The notes under the pieces: generated by a model | What the model was told of the DNA's origin: nothing | Seen by the model: only the letters and a program-made list of their open reading frames with translations | Databases searched by the model: none | From: Flavobacteriaceae bacterium | GTDB taxonomy: Bacteria > Bacteroidota > Bacteroidia > Flavobacteriales > Flavobacteriaceae | Direction: 5' to 3' | Assembly: GCA_030618945.1 (NCBI GenBank) | Contig: JAUXCI010000005.1 | Location: forward strand, 1-22,482 | DNA: 22,482 nt | Position numbers and translations under genes: made by a program | Shown: positions 7,884 through 14,999 of the stretch, in pieces | Layout: each line of letters opens with the position of its first letter | Numbering within the stretch: the first letter of the stretch is position 1

Positions 7884-8534
7884 CTAATTTTTAAATGCAT
7901 AAGCCACTATGTTGGATCCCATTTGAAGTGCCATTAGTCTGGTTTCAGGTGGGTTATCATGAACAATTTCATCTTCCCATCCGTCACTTAGATCGCTTTC
8001 ATAATCATAAAAACACAGGAGCCTTCCCTCGAAAAACAGTCCAAATCCCTGAGGAACTTTAGCATCGTGTTCATGAATTTTTGGTAATATACTAAAATTA
8101 TAACTTTGATGGTAGATGGCATGATCATATGGAATTTCCCTAAAATCCAAGTTGGGAAATACTTTTTTCATTTCTTTTCTTATGAATTTATCGAGCCCGT
8201 AATTATCGGAAATGTGTAAAAAACCACCTGAAATCAGATAGTTTCTCAAATTCTCAGCAGCTTCATCCGAAAAGAATACATTTCCGTGCCCGGTCATAAA
8301 AACAATTGGATAGTTATAGATTTCATTGCTGCGGGTCTCTACGTTTTTTGGTTTTTCGGAAAGTTTTGTATTGATATTTTCATTACAGAATCGGATCAGG
8401 TTAGGAACGGCAGTAGTATTTGCATACCAATCGCCCCCTCCTTCATATTTTAAAATACCAACCTCCTGTGCCTTAACAAATGAAACTGAAATAAATAACA
8501 TAAATAAAAAACTAAACCGTAGGAATACTTCCAT
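7884..8534 (-). CDS. Exported DUF4159 domain protein
   Basis: This is a 216-aa protein of the DUF4159 family, which is common in Bacteroidota and has no settled function. A start at 8534 gives a clean signal peptide (MEVFLRFSFLFMLFISVSFVKA, cleavage before Q23). An ATG at 8576 would add 14 polar residues before it and overlaps the rsmE stop as ATGA, so it remains an alternative. The mature part begins with GILKYEGGGDWYAN and has a Rossmann-like or ThuA-like feel: a strand followed by MTGHGNVFFSDEAAENLR, then GGFLHISDNYG, IHEHDAKVPQGFG and DLSDGWED. Such GATase/ThuA-like folds often bind ligands, but no catalytic triad can be assigned. It is probably periplasmic and lies in the run between RsmE and the BASS transporter. 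Confidence 0.82.
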   Translation of the reverse strand: MEVFLRFSFLFMLFISVSFVKAQEVGILKYEGGGDWYANTTAVPNLIRFCNENINTKLSEKPKNVETRSNEIYNYPIVFMTGHGNVFFSDEAAENLRNYLISGGFLHISDNYGLDKFIRKEMKKVFPNLDFREIPYDHAIYHQSYNFSILPKIHEHDAKVPQGFGLFFEGRLLCFYDYESDLSDGWEDEIVHDNPPETRLMALQMGSNIVAYAFKN

Positions 8535-8572
8535 ATTGAAATTATTTTGATGGTTTAGGCCTGTTTTTGAGC

Positions 8573-9286
8573 TCATGGAATATTTTTAAGAATTGCAATA
8601 TTGTTGCAAGCTATAAGTCCAGCTGTTTCTGTTCGCAGTCTGCTTTCTCCAAGGCTAATAGGGCTTATTCCAAGCGATTTGGCTTCTTCAATTTCCCTTT
8701 TAGAGAAGTCCCCTTCCGGACCTATCAATATCATAATTTTTTTCTTTTCTCTGATAAGGTCTCTTAACTGTTTTTTATCATCTTCCTGGCAGTGAGCGAT
8801 TAAACCCAGATCCCAGTTTTTATTTACGATAAAATCTTTGAATTTTACGGGTTCGTTTACTTTGGGTAGTTTAAACTTTAGGGACTGTTTCATGGCAGCA
8901 ACAACCACTTTCTCCATTCTTTCCATTTTGACCTGCTTTCTTTCAGAATGATCGCAAAAAAGAGGGGTGATTTCGTCAATGCCAATTTCTGTTGCCTTTT
9001 CTAAAAACCATTCAAAACGGTCATTCATTTTAGTCGGCGCCATAGCTATGTGGAGCTCATAATCCCAGGTTTTAGGGCGTGTTTCCCATTTGGATATATC
9101 TGCAACACATTTTTTATCATTTGCCAGTACTATAGTCGCCCAAAACAATTGCTCCCTTCCATTTGTTAAAAACAGTTCATCTCCAGTATTTTTTCGCAAA
9201 ACACGAACAATATGTCTGCTTTCTTCCTTGTCGAAGGAAAAGGATTTGGTTTCAGTACTTATGTTCGGATTGTAAAAAAGTTGCAT
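8573..9286 (-). CDS. rsmE: 16S rRNA (uracil1498-N3)-methyltransferase RsmE
   Basis: This 237-aa SPOUT methyltransferase methylates N3 of U1498 in 16S rRNA, using S-adenosylmethionine. The N-terminal PUA-like RNA-binding part includes ESRHIVRVLRKNTGDE. The C-terminal trefoil-knot has the family motifs IALRAP-type region AMAPTKMNDRFEWFLEKATE, then IGPEGDFSKREIEEA and LGESRLRTETAGL, which form the SAM pocket. Length fits the family (about 235-250 aa). The start was placed at the ATG at 9286 (MQLFYNP, the family's usual beginning) because the longer frame up to 9310 would start inside a good -7 promoter box at 9308-9315. Its stop overlaps the ATG at 8576 by 4 bases, so the following exported protein is likely transcribed with it. 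Confidence 0.93.
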   Translation of the reverse strand: MQLFYNPNISTETKSFSFDKEESRHIVRVLRKNTGDELFLTNGREQLFWATIVLANDKKCVADISKWETRPKTWDYELHIAMAPTKMNDRFEWFLEKATEIGIDEITPLFCDHSERKQVKMERMEKVVVAAMKQSLKFKLPKVNEPVKFKDFIVNKNWDLGLIAHCQEDDKKQLRDLIREKKKIMILIGPEGDFSKREIEEAKSLGISPISLGESRLRTETAGLIACNNIAILKNIP

Positions 9287-9307
9287 GATAGGATAAAAGG
9301 TTCTGAT

Positions 9308-9315
9308 CAAATGTA
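9308..9315 (-). promoter_or_regulatory. rsmE: Bacteroidota -7 promoter box for rsmE
   Basis: On the minus strand the octamer is TACATTTG, an exact TAnnTTTG match, lying 21 bases before the rsmE ATG at 9286. A clear -33 box is not seen. Its position argues for the shorter rsmE start and for a promoter inside the minus-strand run. Confidence 0.45.
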
Positions 9316-9356
9316 AATAATTCCTGGCAGTATTTCATGAATCATTGTCGTCAATC

Positions 9357-10478
9357 CTAAACAATGTACTTCCTCATGGTGCATCTTTTTTTATAATAAA
9401 TTGGGTTGAAGTTTTTCCATATCAGTTGTATGTCCTTGTTGTTTTCTAACTCAGGTGTAATGATCAGTTTTTCGACACCTTTCTTTTTATAGGTCTTAAA
9501 AAATTCGTCAAAAACTATAGCAGTAACTCCTTTTCTCTGATACTCAGGCAGAATGCCAATCAAAAAGAAAACAGAAGTTTTAGCATTTTTTTTTGCATTA
9601 AGCAAGTGAATAAAACCCGTAGGAAACAATTTGCCATTCGCTTTTTGAAGCGCTTTAGCAAATGAAGGCATGGTAATAGAAAATGTAACCAATTTGTCGT
9701 CTGTATCAACAATGAATTTTATGTATTCCGGATTGATAAAACTGATAAACTTTTTTTTGTAGTACTCAATTTGTCTTGAACTAATGGGTACAAAGGTAGA
9801 TAACTTCTCATATGAAGTGTTAAACAGTGCAAACATTTCATCGACATAAGGCAACACTTCTTTTGCAGATTTAAAATTAATGGCCCTTAAGCCATACCGT
9901 TTCGAAACAATATCAGCGTATCGTTCATACTTTTCAATATCTACATCTTTTAAATAAAAGTAGGTCTCAACAAATTGTTGACATGGAACCAGACCTAATT
10001 GTTCAAAATGAGACACATAGTAAGGATGATTGTACCAAGTGATCATGGTGCTTAATGAATCATAGCCTTCAGTTAATACACCTACCTTGTCAAGATTGGA
10101 AAACCCTAGAGGGCCTTCAATAAATTCTAGTTTATTTTCTTTACCAATTTCATAAACTTTGTCCAATAAGGCTTTGGTCACCTCGAGGTCATCAATAAAA
10201 TCGATCCATCCAAAGCGCATTTTACTGATCTTTTGCTCTTCGATCTCGACCCTGTTGATGATAGCGGCTACTCTTCCAACAATTTGCTCATTTTTAAATG
10301 CCAAAAAGAACCTGGCTTCCGCATGTTCAAAAACTGGATTTTTGGCCTTATCAAAACTATCAACTTCTTCGCTGATAATTGGAGGCACCCAATACTTATT
10401 ATTCTTGTAAAGTGAAAACGGGAATTTTACGAATTTTTTGAGCTCACCTTTTGTCGAAATCTCTCTGATATGAATCAT
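9357..10478 (-). CDS. GNAT-like acyltransferase family protein
   Basis: This is a 373-aa soluble protein of a family common in Bacteroidota that begins MIHIREISTKGELKKFVKFP. Two regions look like GNAT folds: an N-terminal one with FFLAFKNEQIVGRVAAIIN (about 60-80) and a C-terminal one with FLIGILPEYQRKGVTA (about 300-315), the latter resembling motif A that holds the acetyl-CoA pyrophosphate (Q/RxxGxG/A, here QRKGVT). The middle part has EGPLGFSNLDKVGVL and WYNHPYYVSHFEQLG, which are typical of this family. The acyl acceptor is unknown. Flavobacterial genomes sometimes label the family 'GTP cyclohydrolase', but I see no cyclohydrolase motif. It lies 21 bases downstream of the putative outer membrane protein gene. 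A TAATTTTG box at 10483-10490 might drive it, but would leave almost no leader. Confidence 0.78.
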   Translation of the reverse strand: MIHIREISTKGELKKFVKFPFSLYKNNKYWVPPIISEEVDSFDKAKNPVFEHAEARFFLAFKNEQIVGRVAAIINRVEIEEQKISKMRFGWIDFIDDLEVTKALLDKVYEIGKENKLEFIEGPLGFSNLDKVGVLTEGYDSLSTMITWYNHPYYVSHFEQLGLVPCQQFVETYFYLKDVDIEKYERYADIVSKRYGLRAINFKSAKEVLPYVDEMFALFNTSYEKLSTFVPISSRQIEYYKKKFISFINPEYIKFIVDTDDKLVTFSITMPSFAKALQKANGKLFPTGFIHLLNAKKNAKTSVFFLIGILPEYQRKGVTAIVFDEFFKTYKKKGVEKLIITPELENNKDIQLIWKNFNPIYYKKRCTMRKYIV

Positions 10479-10482
10479 TCGA

Positions 10483-10490
10483 CAAAATTA
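10483..10490 (-). promoter_or_regulatory. Possible -7 box just before the GNAT-like gene
   Basis: The minus-strand octamer TAATTTTG fits TAnnTTTG but ends only 4 bases before the start codon at 10478. If used, transcription would begin at or next to the ATG, giving a leaderless or near-leaderless message. It may equally be a chance match in AT-rich sequence. Confidence 0.22.
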
Positions 10491-10499
10491 ATTGTTTTC

Positions 10500-11654
10500 T
10501 TATTTCTTATCGTATTTTTTTTGAGCTTTTTCTTTTTTCTTTTGTTCTTGAACTAAACGCTTGTTTTGCTTCTTTCTGGCTTTTTGAGCTTTCTTATTAA
10601 CAGGAGGTTCAAGGCTTCTTGTTTTTGCTTTGGACGATTTAACATTGCGCATTTGACCATTATTTGAAGATTTATTGCCAGCAAAAAGCCCAAAAGTGAT
10701 GGTATTCCAGAACCCTTTCTTTTGTTCTGTCATGTTTGAATCATCATTATTTGTTTCAGGCATAATCATTTTATCCTGATGTTTGTCAAGCCTCCATGAC
10801 AAACCACCTCCTATGATATAAGAGTTTTCGCCCCTTTCGTCAAAAATTATTCTAGCAGATAAGTCAGCCTGCATATCTGGGTTGATCAGATAGGCACCAC
10901 CCGCGCCAAATTGGAAGTCATTGGGTACGTTTTTTCTAAAGAAACCTTGGTTTTCCCCGAATATTGACCAATCTTCAGTTAGGGAATAGGTTAGCGTAAT
11001 GATATAGGAAGTTTCCGCTTCCGAAGTAAATAATTTATCACCAATAAGGTTCATGAGAAGGATTAGTCTGTTGGAGAGATCATTTTGCGTAAAAAGCGCA
11101 AACCTGGGACTAACCCCGTCTGGGTTTTTGTGCATATCGGTCAGTAAATTGGTGTTAAAACCCGCATAAACACCAACGGCCGGGATCAATCTTTTTTTAT
11201 CAAAACTATGTCTGGCCTTCCAGCTTCGTATCTCTTTTGATTTGTCAGCGTATTCCGGTTTGTAGAGCAGATATTTAGCGCCTATGGTCAGCTTGCTAAA
11301 TCCAAAAGCAGATTCACTACCAACAAAAGGTCTTGTATAATCACGGTTTTCACTCACGATCGCCATGTCCAGATCGAATTCGAGTCGCTCGAAAAACTGA
11401 CCCGTTCTAAAAGTAATGTCAGTTCCGAAACTACTTGAGCTATAGTCTATGGTTTCTTGTAATGCATCGTTCCAGTATTGAAAGCCGCTTACGTTTTTAT
11501 AAAAAAGTCCGCCTTCTACCTGATATACCTTGGTACCTACACTATAGGGACTGTCAGAGAATCCGGGTCTACGGGAATTAATAACTTCTGTATATTGCCC
11601 ATAGCTCAATGGAGCTACCAGCAAGAGAAGCAGGGCTGTGAATAAGGGTTTCAT
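10500..11654 (-). CDS. Putative outer membrane beta-barrel protein (transporter/Phenol_MetA_deg-like) with basic tail
   Basis: The ATG at 11654 gives a signal peptide (MKPLFTALLLLLVAPLSYG, cleavage before Q20); the two extra codons upstream would start with TTG and are not needed. The mature protein opens with NSRRPGFSDSPYSVGTKVYQVEGG and then shows alternating hydrophobic and polar strands with many aromatic ends, as in an outer membrane barrel of the transporter/Phenol_MetA_deg group. Sequence such as FRTGQFFERLEFDLDMAI and YLINPDMQADLSARIIF supports this. After about residue 295 it leaves the barrel pattern and ends in a strongly basic stretch: the last 31 residues hold 14 Lys and 2 Arg. 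The ligand or role is unknown. It is the first gene of the minus-strand run, with a -7 box 20 bases upstream of its start. Confidence 0.75.
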   Translation of the reverse strand: MKPLFTALLLLLVAPLSYGQYTEVINSRRPGFSDSPYSVGTKVYQVEGGLFYKNVSGFQYWNDALQETIDYSSSSFGTDITFRTGQFFERLEFDLDMAIVSENRDYTRPFVGSESAFGFSKLTIGAKYLLYKPEYADKSKEIRSWKARHSFDKKRLIPAVGVYAGFNTNLLTDMHKNPDGVSPRFALFTQNDLSNRLILLMNLIGDKLFTSEAETSYIITLTYSLTEDWSIFGENQGFFRKNVPNDFQFGAGGAYLINPDMQADLSARIIFDERGENSYIIGGGLSWRLDKHQDKMIMPETNNDDSNMTEQKKGFWNTITFGLFAGNKSSNNGQMRNVKSSKAKTRSLEPPVNKKAQKARKKQNKRLVQEQKKKEKAQKKYDKK

Positions 11655-11674
11655 GTTCAACTTGAAATTATGAT

Positions 11675-11682
11675 CAAAAATA
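11675..11682 (-). promoter_or_regulatory. -7 promoter box for the minus-strand outer membrane protein gene
   Basis: The minus-strand octamer TATTTTTG matches TAnnTTTG exactly and lies 20 bases before the ATG at 11654. No convincing -33 box is visible. It is one of two outward-facing boxes in the 96-base gap between divergent genes. Confidence 0.48.
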
Positions 11683-11723
11683 AGTTTTTCAATATATGAA
11701 CGCAGAAGTTGCTCTTAAATTGT

Positions 11724-11731
11724 TATTTTTG
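11724..11731 (+). promoter_or_regulatory. -7 promoter box for the DUF4834-YfhO-glycan operon
   Basis: The octamer TATTTTTG matches TAnnTTTG exactly and ends 19 bases before the ATG at 11751. A TTG at 11709-11711 is too close to serve as a regular -33 box. This is the likely start of transcription for the plus-strand surface-glycan genes. Confidence 0.5.
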
Positions 11732-11750
11732 AAAATTAAATTTTATAAAT

Positions 11751-12023
11751 ATGCAGGAGGCTTCAATTCCAGGTTTAATGTGGATTTTCATCATTATTTT
11801 GGGGTATTATGTAGTGAAGTGGTTTGCAAGGGTCTTTCTCCCGGTCATTTTACAAAAAGCGGTCAAAAATTTTGAAAAAAAGGTACGAGAGCAGCAAGGA
11901 TTTCAAGAGCCGCAAACCAACGTTAAAGAAGGTGAAACCATTATCGAGAAAAAACCAATTCAAAGCAAAGAGAGCAATAAAGATGTGGGTGAATATGTGG
12001 ATTACGAAGAGGTTGATGAATAG
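11751..12023 (+). CDS. DUF4834 family small membrane protein
   Basis: This 90-aa protein has one N-terminal membrane helix (about residues 8-30, LMWIFIIILGYYVVKWFARVF) followed by a charged cytoplasmic-type tail rich in Lys and Glu, ending DVGEYVDYEEVDE. It matches the DUF4834 family that is common and short in Flavobacteriia; no function is known. It is the first gene of the plus-strand operon, 42 bases ahead of the YfhO gene, with a good -7 box before it. The pairing with YfhO suggests a small helper or anchor for the envelope glycan machinery, but this is inference. Confidence 0.82.
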   Translation: MQEASIPGLMWIFIIILGYYVVKWFARVFLPVILQKAVKNFEKKVREQQGFQEPQTNVKEGETIIEKKPIQSKESNKDVGEYVDYEEVDE

Positions 12024-12065
12024 CAATTCTAACATGCTTATGCATTTAAATTCATAGTTTTACAC

Positions 12066-14504
12066 ATGAGAATAAAAAAATTACTGCCGTACCTAATTGT
12101 ATTGCTCGGTTTTATTATCATTTCATTGGCATATTTTTCACCGGTTCTTGAAGGAAAACAACTTTTTCAAAGTGATATCGCCCAATTTAGGGGTATGTCA
12201 AAAGAAGTAAAGGAGTTTAGAGACCAATATCATGAAGAACCTTATTGGACAGACAGAGCTTTTGGAGGGATGCCAACCTACCAATTGAGTACCTATTACC
12301 CTAATGATTATATTAAAAAACTTGACGGACTTCTAAGGTTTTTACCTCGGCCGGCAGATTATCTATTTCTGTATTTTATTGGATTTTTTGTGTTGCTCAG
12401 CGTTTTAAAAATAGAATGGAAACTCGCCATGGTGGGGGCCCTGGGTTTTGGTTTTTCAACCTACCTCATCATTATATTAGGAGTCGGTCACAATGCCAAG
12501 GCACATGCCATTGCTTATATGCCACTTGTTCTTGCAGGATTGATGTTGGTTTTTCAAAAAAAATACTTAAAGGGTTTTATCCTTACTTCGGTTGCAATGG
12601 CCTTGGAAATAAATGCAAGTCATCCACAAATGACTTATTATCTTCTGTTTTTAATCCTGATTTTCGGGATAGTTTATTTAATACAAGCCATAGAAGAAAA
12701 AGAATTACTGTCATTTGCTAAGAAAATAGCTATGCTAATTGTAGCTGTAGTCTTAGCCATTGGGGTCAATGCGACAAGTTTAATGGCGACCAAAGAATAC
12801 GCGGCTCAAAGTACGCGTAGTCAGAGTGAACTTACCATAAGCCCTGATGGTAGCCCCAAGGAATTGACCTCAGGATTATCAAAGGCTTATATTACTGAAT
12901 ACAGTTTTGGTTTAATGGAAACTTTTGATTTATTCATTCCCAGGTTTATGGGTGGGTCGAATAATGAGAAACTGGGTAAGGACAGCTATACCTACAGATT
13001 TTTAAAAGACAAAGCCGGAAGAAAACAGGCCTTGGATTTTGCTGAAAATGCACCCATGTATTGGGGAGACCAGCCAATTGTTGCAGCCCCGCCATATATC
13101 GGAGCTATAATGATCTTTTTATTTGTACTAGGCGCTTTTTTGATCAAGGGGCCTTTAAAGAAATGGTTGCTGGCGGCTACTGTTTTTTCAATTGTAATGA
13201 GCTGGGGGAAGAATTTTGATTTGATCACCAATTTTTTCATTGATTATGTGCCTTTATACAATAAATTCAGGGCAGTTTCATCTATTCAGGTGATCGCTGA
13301 AATCACGGTACCATTACTTGGAATTTTAGCCGTAAATAACATCTTTAAAGACAAGTATTCTAAAGAAGAGAAATTAAAAGCCTTTAAATGGGCTTGCATT
13401 AGTGTAGGTGGTCTGGCCTTGTTTTTTACCGCCATTGGAGCCAATTTGTTTGCCTTTGAAAGCTATAGAGATCCAGGTTTTGATAATATGCTAAAAGGAC
13501 TGGCTGGAGTTTTGGTTGAAGATCGAAGAACCATATTTTTTCAGGACAGTTTGAGATCCTTGATCTTAGTAGTAACCACAGCCTGTGTGTTCTGGTTGTT
13601 TCTCAAAGAAAAGATCAATAAGAATATTGTTGTGGTCTCTTTATTGATTCTTGTATTAATAGATTTGGTTATGGTAGGCAAACGCTATGTAAATAATGAT
13701 GATTTTATCACTAAATCCAGGATAGAAAAGCCTTTTGAACTTAGTTCCGGGCAGGCGGAGATAATAAAAGATAAAGGTCATTACCGCGTGATGAATTTTA
13801 TGGTAAACCCGATGAACGATGGAAGTACTTCTTTTTACCACAATTCAATAGGCGGATATCACGCCGCAAAACCAGGAAGGTATCAGGAATTATTTGATTT
13901 TCAGATTTCTAGGAACAATATGGAAGTGTTGAATATGCTCAATACAAAGTATTTTATTTTCCCAGGAGATGATAACCGAGAAAATATTCAGATCAATGAA
14001 GATACCAACGGCAACGCTTGGTTTATTGAAGAAGTGAAGTTCGTAGATACCGCTGATGAAGAAATTAAAGGGCTAGATAGTCTGGATACTAGAAAAATGG
14101 CAGTTGTTAACCGGGAGTTTGAAAAGGATTTGCTTAGCTTGAGACCTGGTAAAGATAGTACGGCACTTATTGAACTTGTTTCATATAAAGCTAATGAGCT
14201 GGAATATAAGGCTAAAACTACTAAAGATCAGTTGGCTGTTTTCTCCGAAATGTATTACAAGAATGGCTGGAATGCATATATTGACGGGCAACTTGTTACC
14301 CATATACGGGCTAATTATGTATTGAGGGCTATGATGATCCCAAAAGGGGAGCACAGTATCTTGTTTAAGTTTGAACCAAAAGTGATCGAAACCGGAAACA
14401 AAATAACCATAGTTTCTTATGCATTATTCATATTAATACCATTGGGTTGGTATGTTAGAGATAGAAAAAAAAATGACAAGGGTAACTCCAAAGAAAAGAT
14501 ATAA
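12066..14504 (+). CDS. YfhO family membrane protein
   Basis: This 812-aa inner membrane protein belongs to the YfhO family (GT-C-like, multi-spanning). It has an N-terminal helix (about 7-30), then a soluble loop with QSDIAQFRGMSKEV and YWTDRAFGGMPTYQ, a series of about ten hydrophobic helices up to about residue 540, an extracytoplasmic C-terminal domain (about 545-780, with HYRVMNFMVNPMN, HAAKPGRYQELFDF and a beta-rich end), and a last helix near 785-803. Bacillus YfhO is involved in glycosylation of lipoteichoic acid, so this protein is a good candidate for a lipid-linked sugar transferase. The acidic residues in the first loop (QSD, TDRAFGG) are in the position where GT-C enzymes keep a catalytic Asp, which is inference. 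It overlaps the next gene by 32 bases. Confidence 0.85.
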   Translation: MRIKKLLPYLIVLLGFIIISLAYFSPVLEGKQLFQSDIAQFRGMSKEVKEFRDQYHEEPYWTDRAFGGMPTYQLSTYYPNDYIKKLDGLLRFLPRPADYLFLYFIGFFVLLSVLKIEWKLAMVGALGFGFSTYLIIILGVGHNAKAHAIAYMPLVLAGLMLVFQKKYLKGFILTSVAMALEINASHPQMTYYLLFLILIFGIVYLIQAIEEKELLSFAKKIAMLIVAVVLAIGVNATSLMATKEYAAQSTRSQSELTISPDGSPKELTSGLSKAYITEYSFGLMETFDLFIPRFMGGSNNEKLGKDSYTYRFLKDKAGRKQALDFAENAPMYWGDQPIVAAPPYIGAIMIFLFVLGAFLIKGPLKKWLLAATVFSIVMSWGKNFDLITNFFIDYVPLYNKFRAVSSIQVIAEITVPLLGILAVNNIFKDKYSKEEKLKAFKWACISVGGLALFFTAIGANLFAFESYRDPGFDNMLKGLAGVLVEDRRTIFFQDSLRSLILVVTTACVFWLFLKEKINKNIVVVSLLILVLIDLVMVGKRYVNNDDFITKSRIEKPFELSSGQAEIIKDKGHYRVMNFMVNPMNDGSTSFYHNSIGGYHAAKPGRYQELFDFQISRNNMEVLNMLNTKYFIFPGDDNRENIQINEDTNGNAWFIEEVKFVDTADEEIKGLDSLDTRKMAVVNREFEKDLLSLRPGKDSTALIELVSYKANELEYKAKTTKDQLAVFSEMYYKNGWNAYIDGQLVTHIRANYVLRAMMIPKGEHSILFKFEPKVIETGNKITIVSYALFILIPLGWYVRDRKKNDKGNSKEKI

Positions 14505-14988
14505 CCATACGATTGATTTTTTACAATCGGTTCTTCCCGCTCCAGCCAGAATACTGGATCTTGGGGTGCGAAATGAATTTAGTGAAATTCTTGAAACCTT
14601 AGGGTACACCGTGTATAACACGCATGGTGAAGACCTTGATCTTGACTATAAGGTAGTACAGAATTATGAGGTAGATGCGGTTACTTCTTTTGAGGTCTTT
14701 GAACATTTGGTCGCACCCTTTAACGTGTTAAATGCTATCAAGACAAATAAGCTAATTACTACAATTCCATTAAAATTATGGTTTGCAAAAGCTTATAGGA
14801 ATGAAACGGATGAATGGGATCAACATTTTCATGAATTTGAAGATTGGCAATTTGATTGGCTGCTTGAGAAGTCAGGTTGGAAAATTCTTAAATCTGAAAA
14901 ATGGACGAGCCCAATCAATAAAATAGGGTTTAGGCCTATCCTGAGAAAATTTACACCTCGCTTTTATGCCGTTTATGCGGAAAGATAG
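14473..14988 (+). CDS. SAM-dependent methyltransferase-like protein
   Basis: This 171-aa protein begins MTRVTPKKRYNHTIDFLQ. A Rossmann methyltransferase core is suggested by ARILDLGVRNEFSEIL (motif I region, here DLGVRNEF instead of the usual ExGxGxG), GEDLDLDY (acidic end of strand 2), and AVTSFEVFEHLVAPFNVLNAI (motif IV region, as in class I enzymes). After this come ITTIPLKLWFAKAY and HFHEFEDWQFDWLLEKSGW, the typical end of small SAM enzymes acting on sugars or lipids. The start is uncertain: ATG at 14452 gives seven more residues (MLEIEKK); I chose 14473 as the smaller overlap. In either case the gene overlaps the end of YfhO in another frame. The next gene begins 11 bases later. The acceptor is unknown; the glycan context suggests a sugar or lipid-linked intermediate. 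Confidence 0.72.
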   Translation: MTRVTPKKRYNHTIDFLQSVLPAPARILDLGVRNEFSEILETLGYTVYNTHGEDLDLDYKVVQNYEVDAVTSFEVFEHLVAPFNVLNAIKTNKLITTIPLKLWFAKAYRNETDEWDQHFHEFEDWQFDWLLEKSGWKILKSEKWTSPINKIGFRPILRKFTPRFYAVYAER

Positions 14989-14999
14989 AATTCTGAATC

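Noticed and set aside
9287..9310. Longer N-terminus of RsmE (MIRTFYPI...)
   Set aside because: The family starts at MQLFYNP and a good -7 box overlaps the longer start, so the extra codons are probably untranslated.
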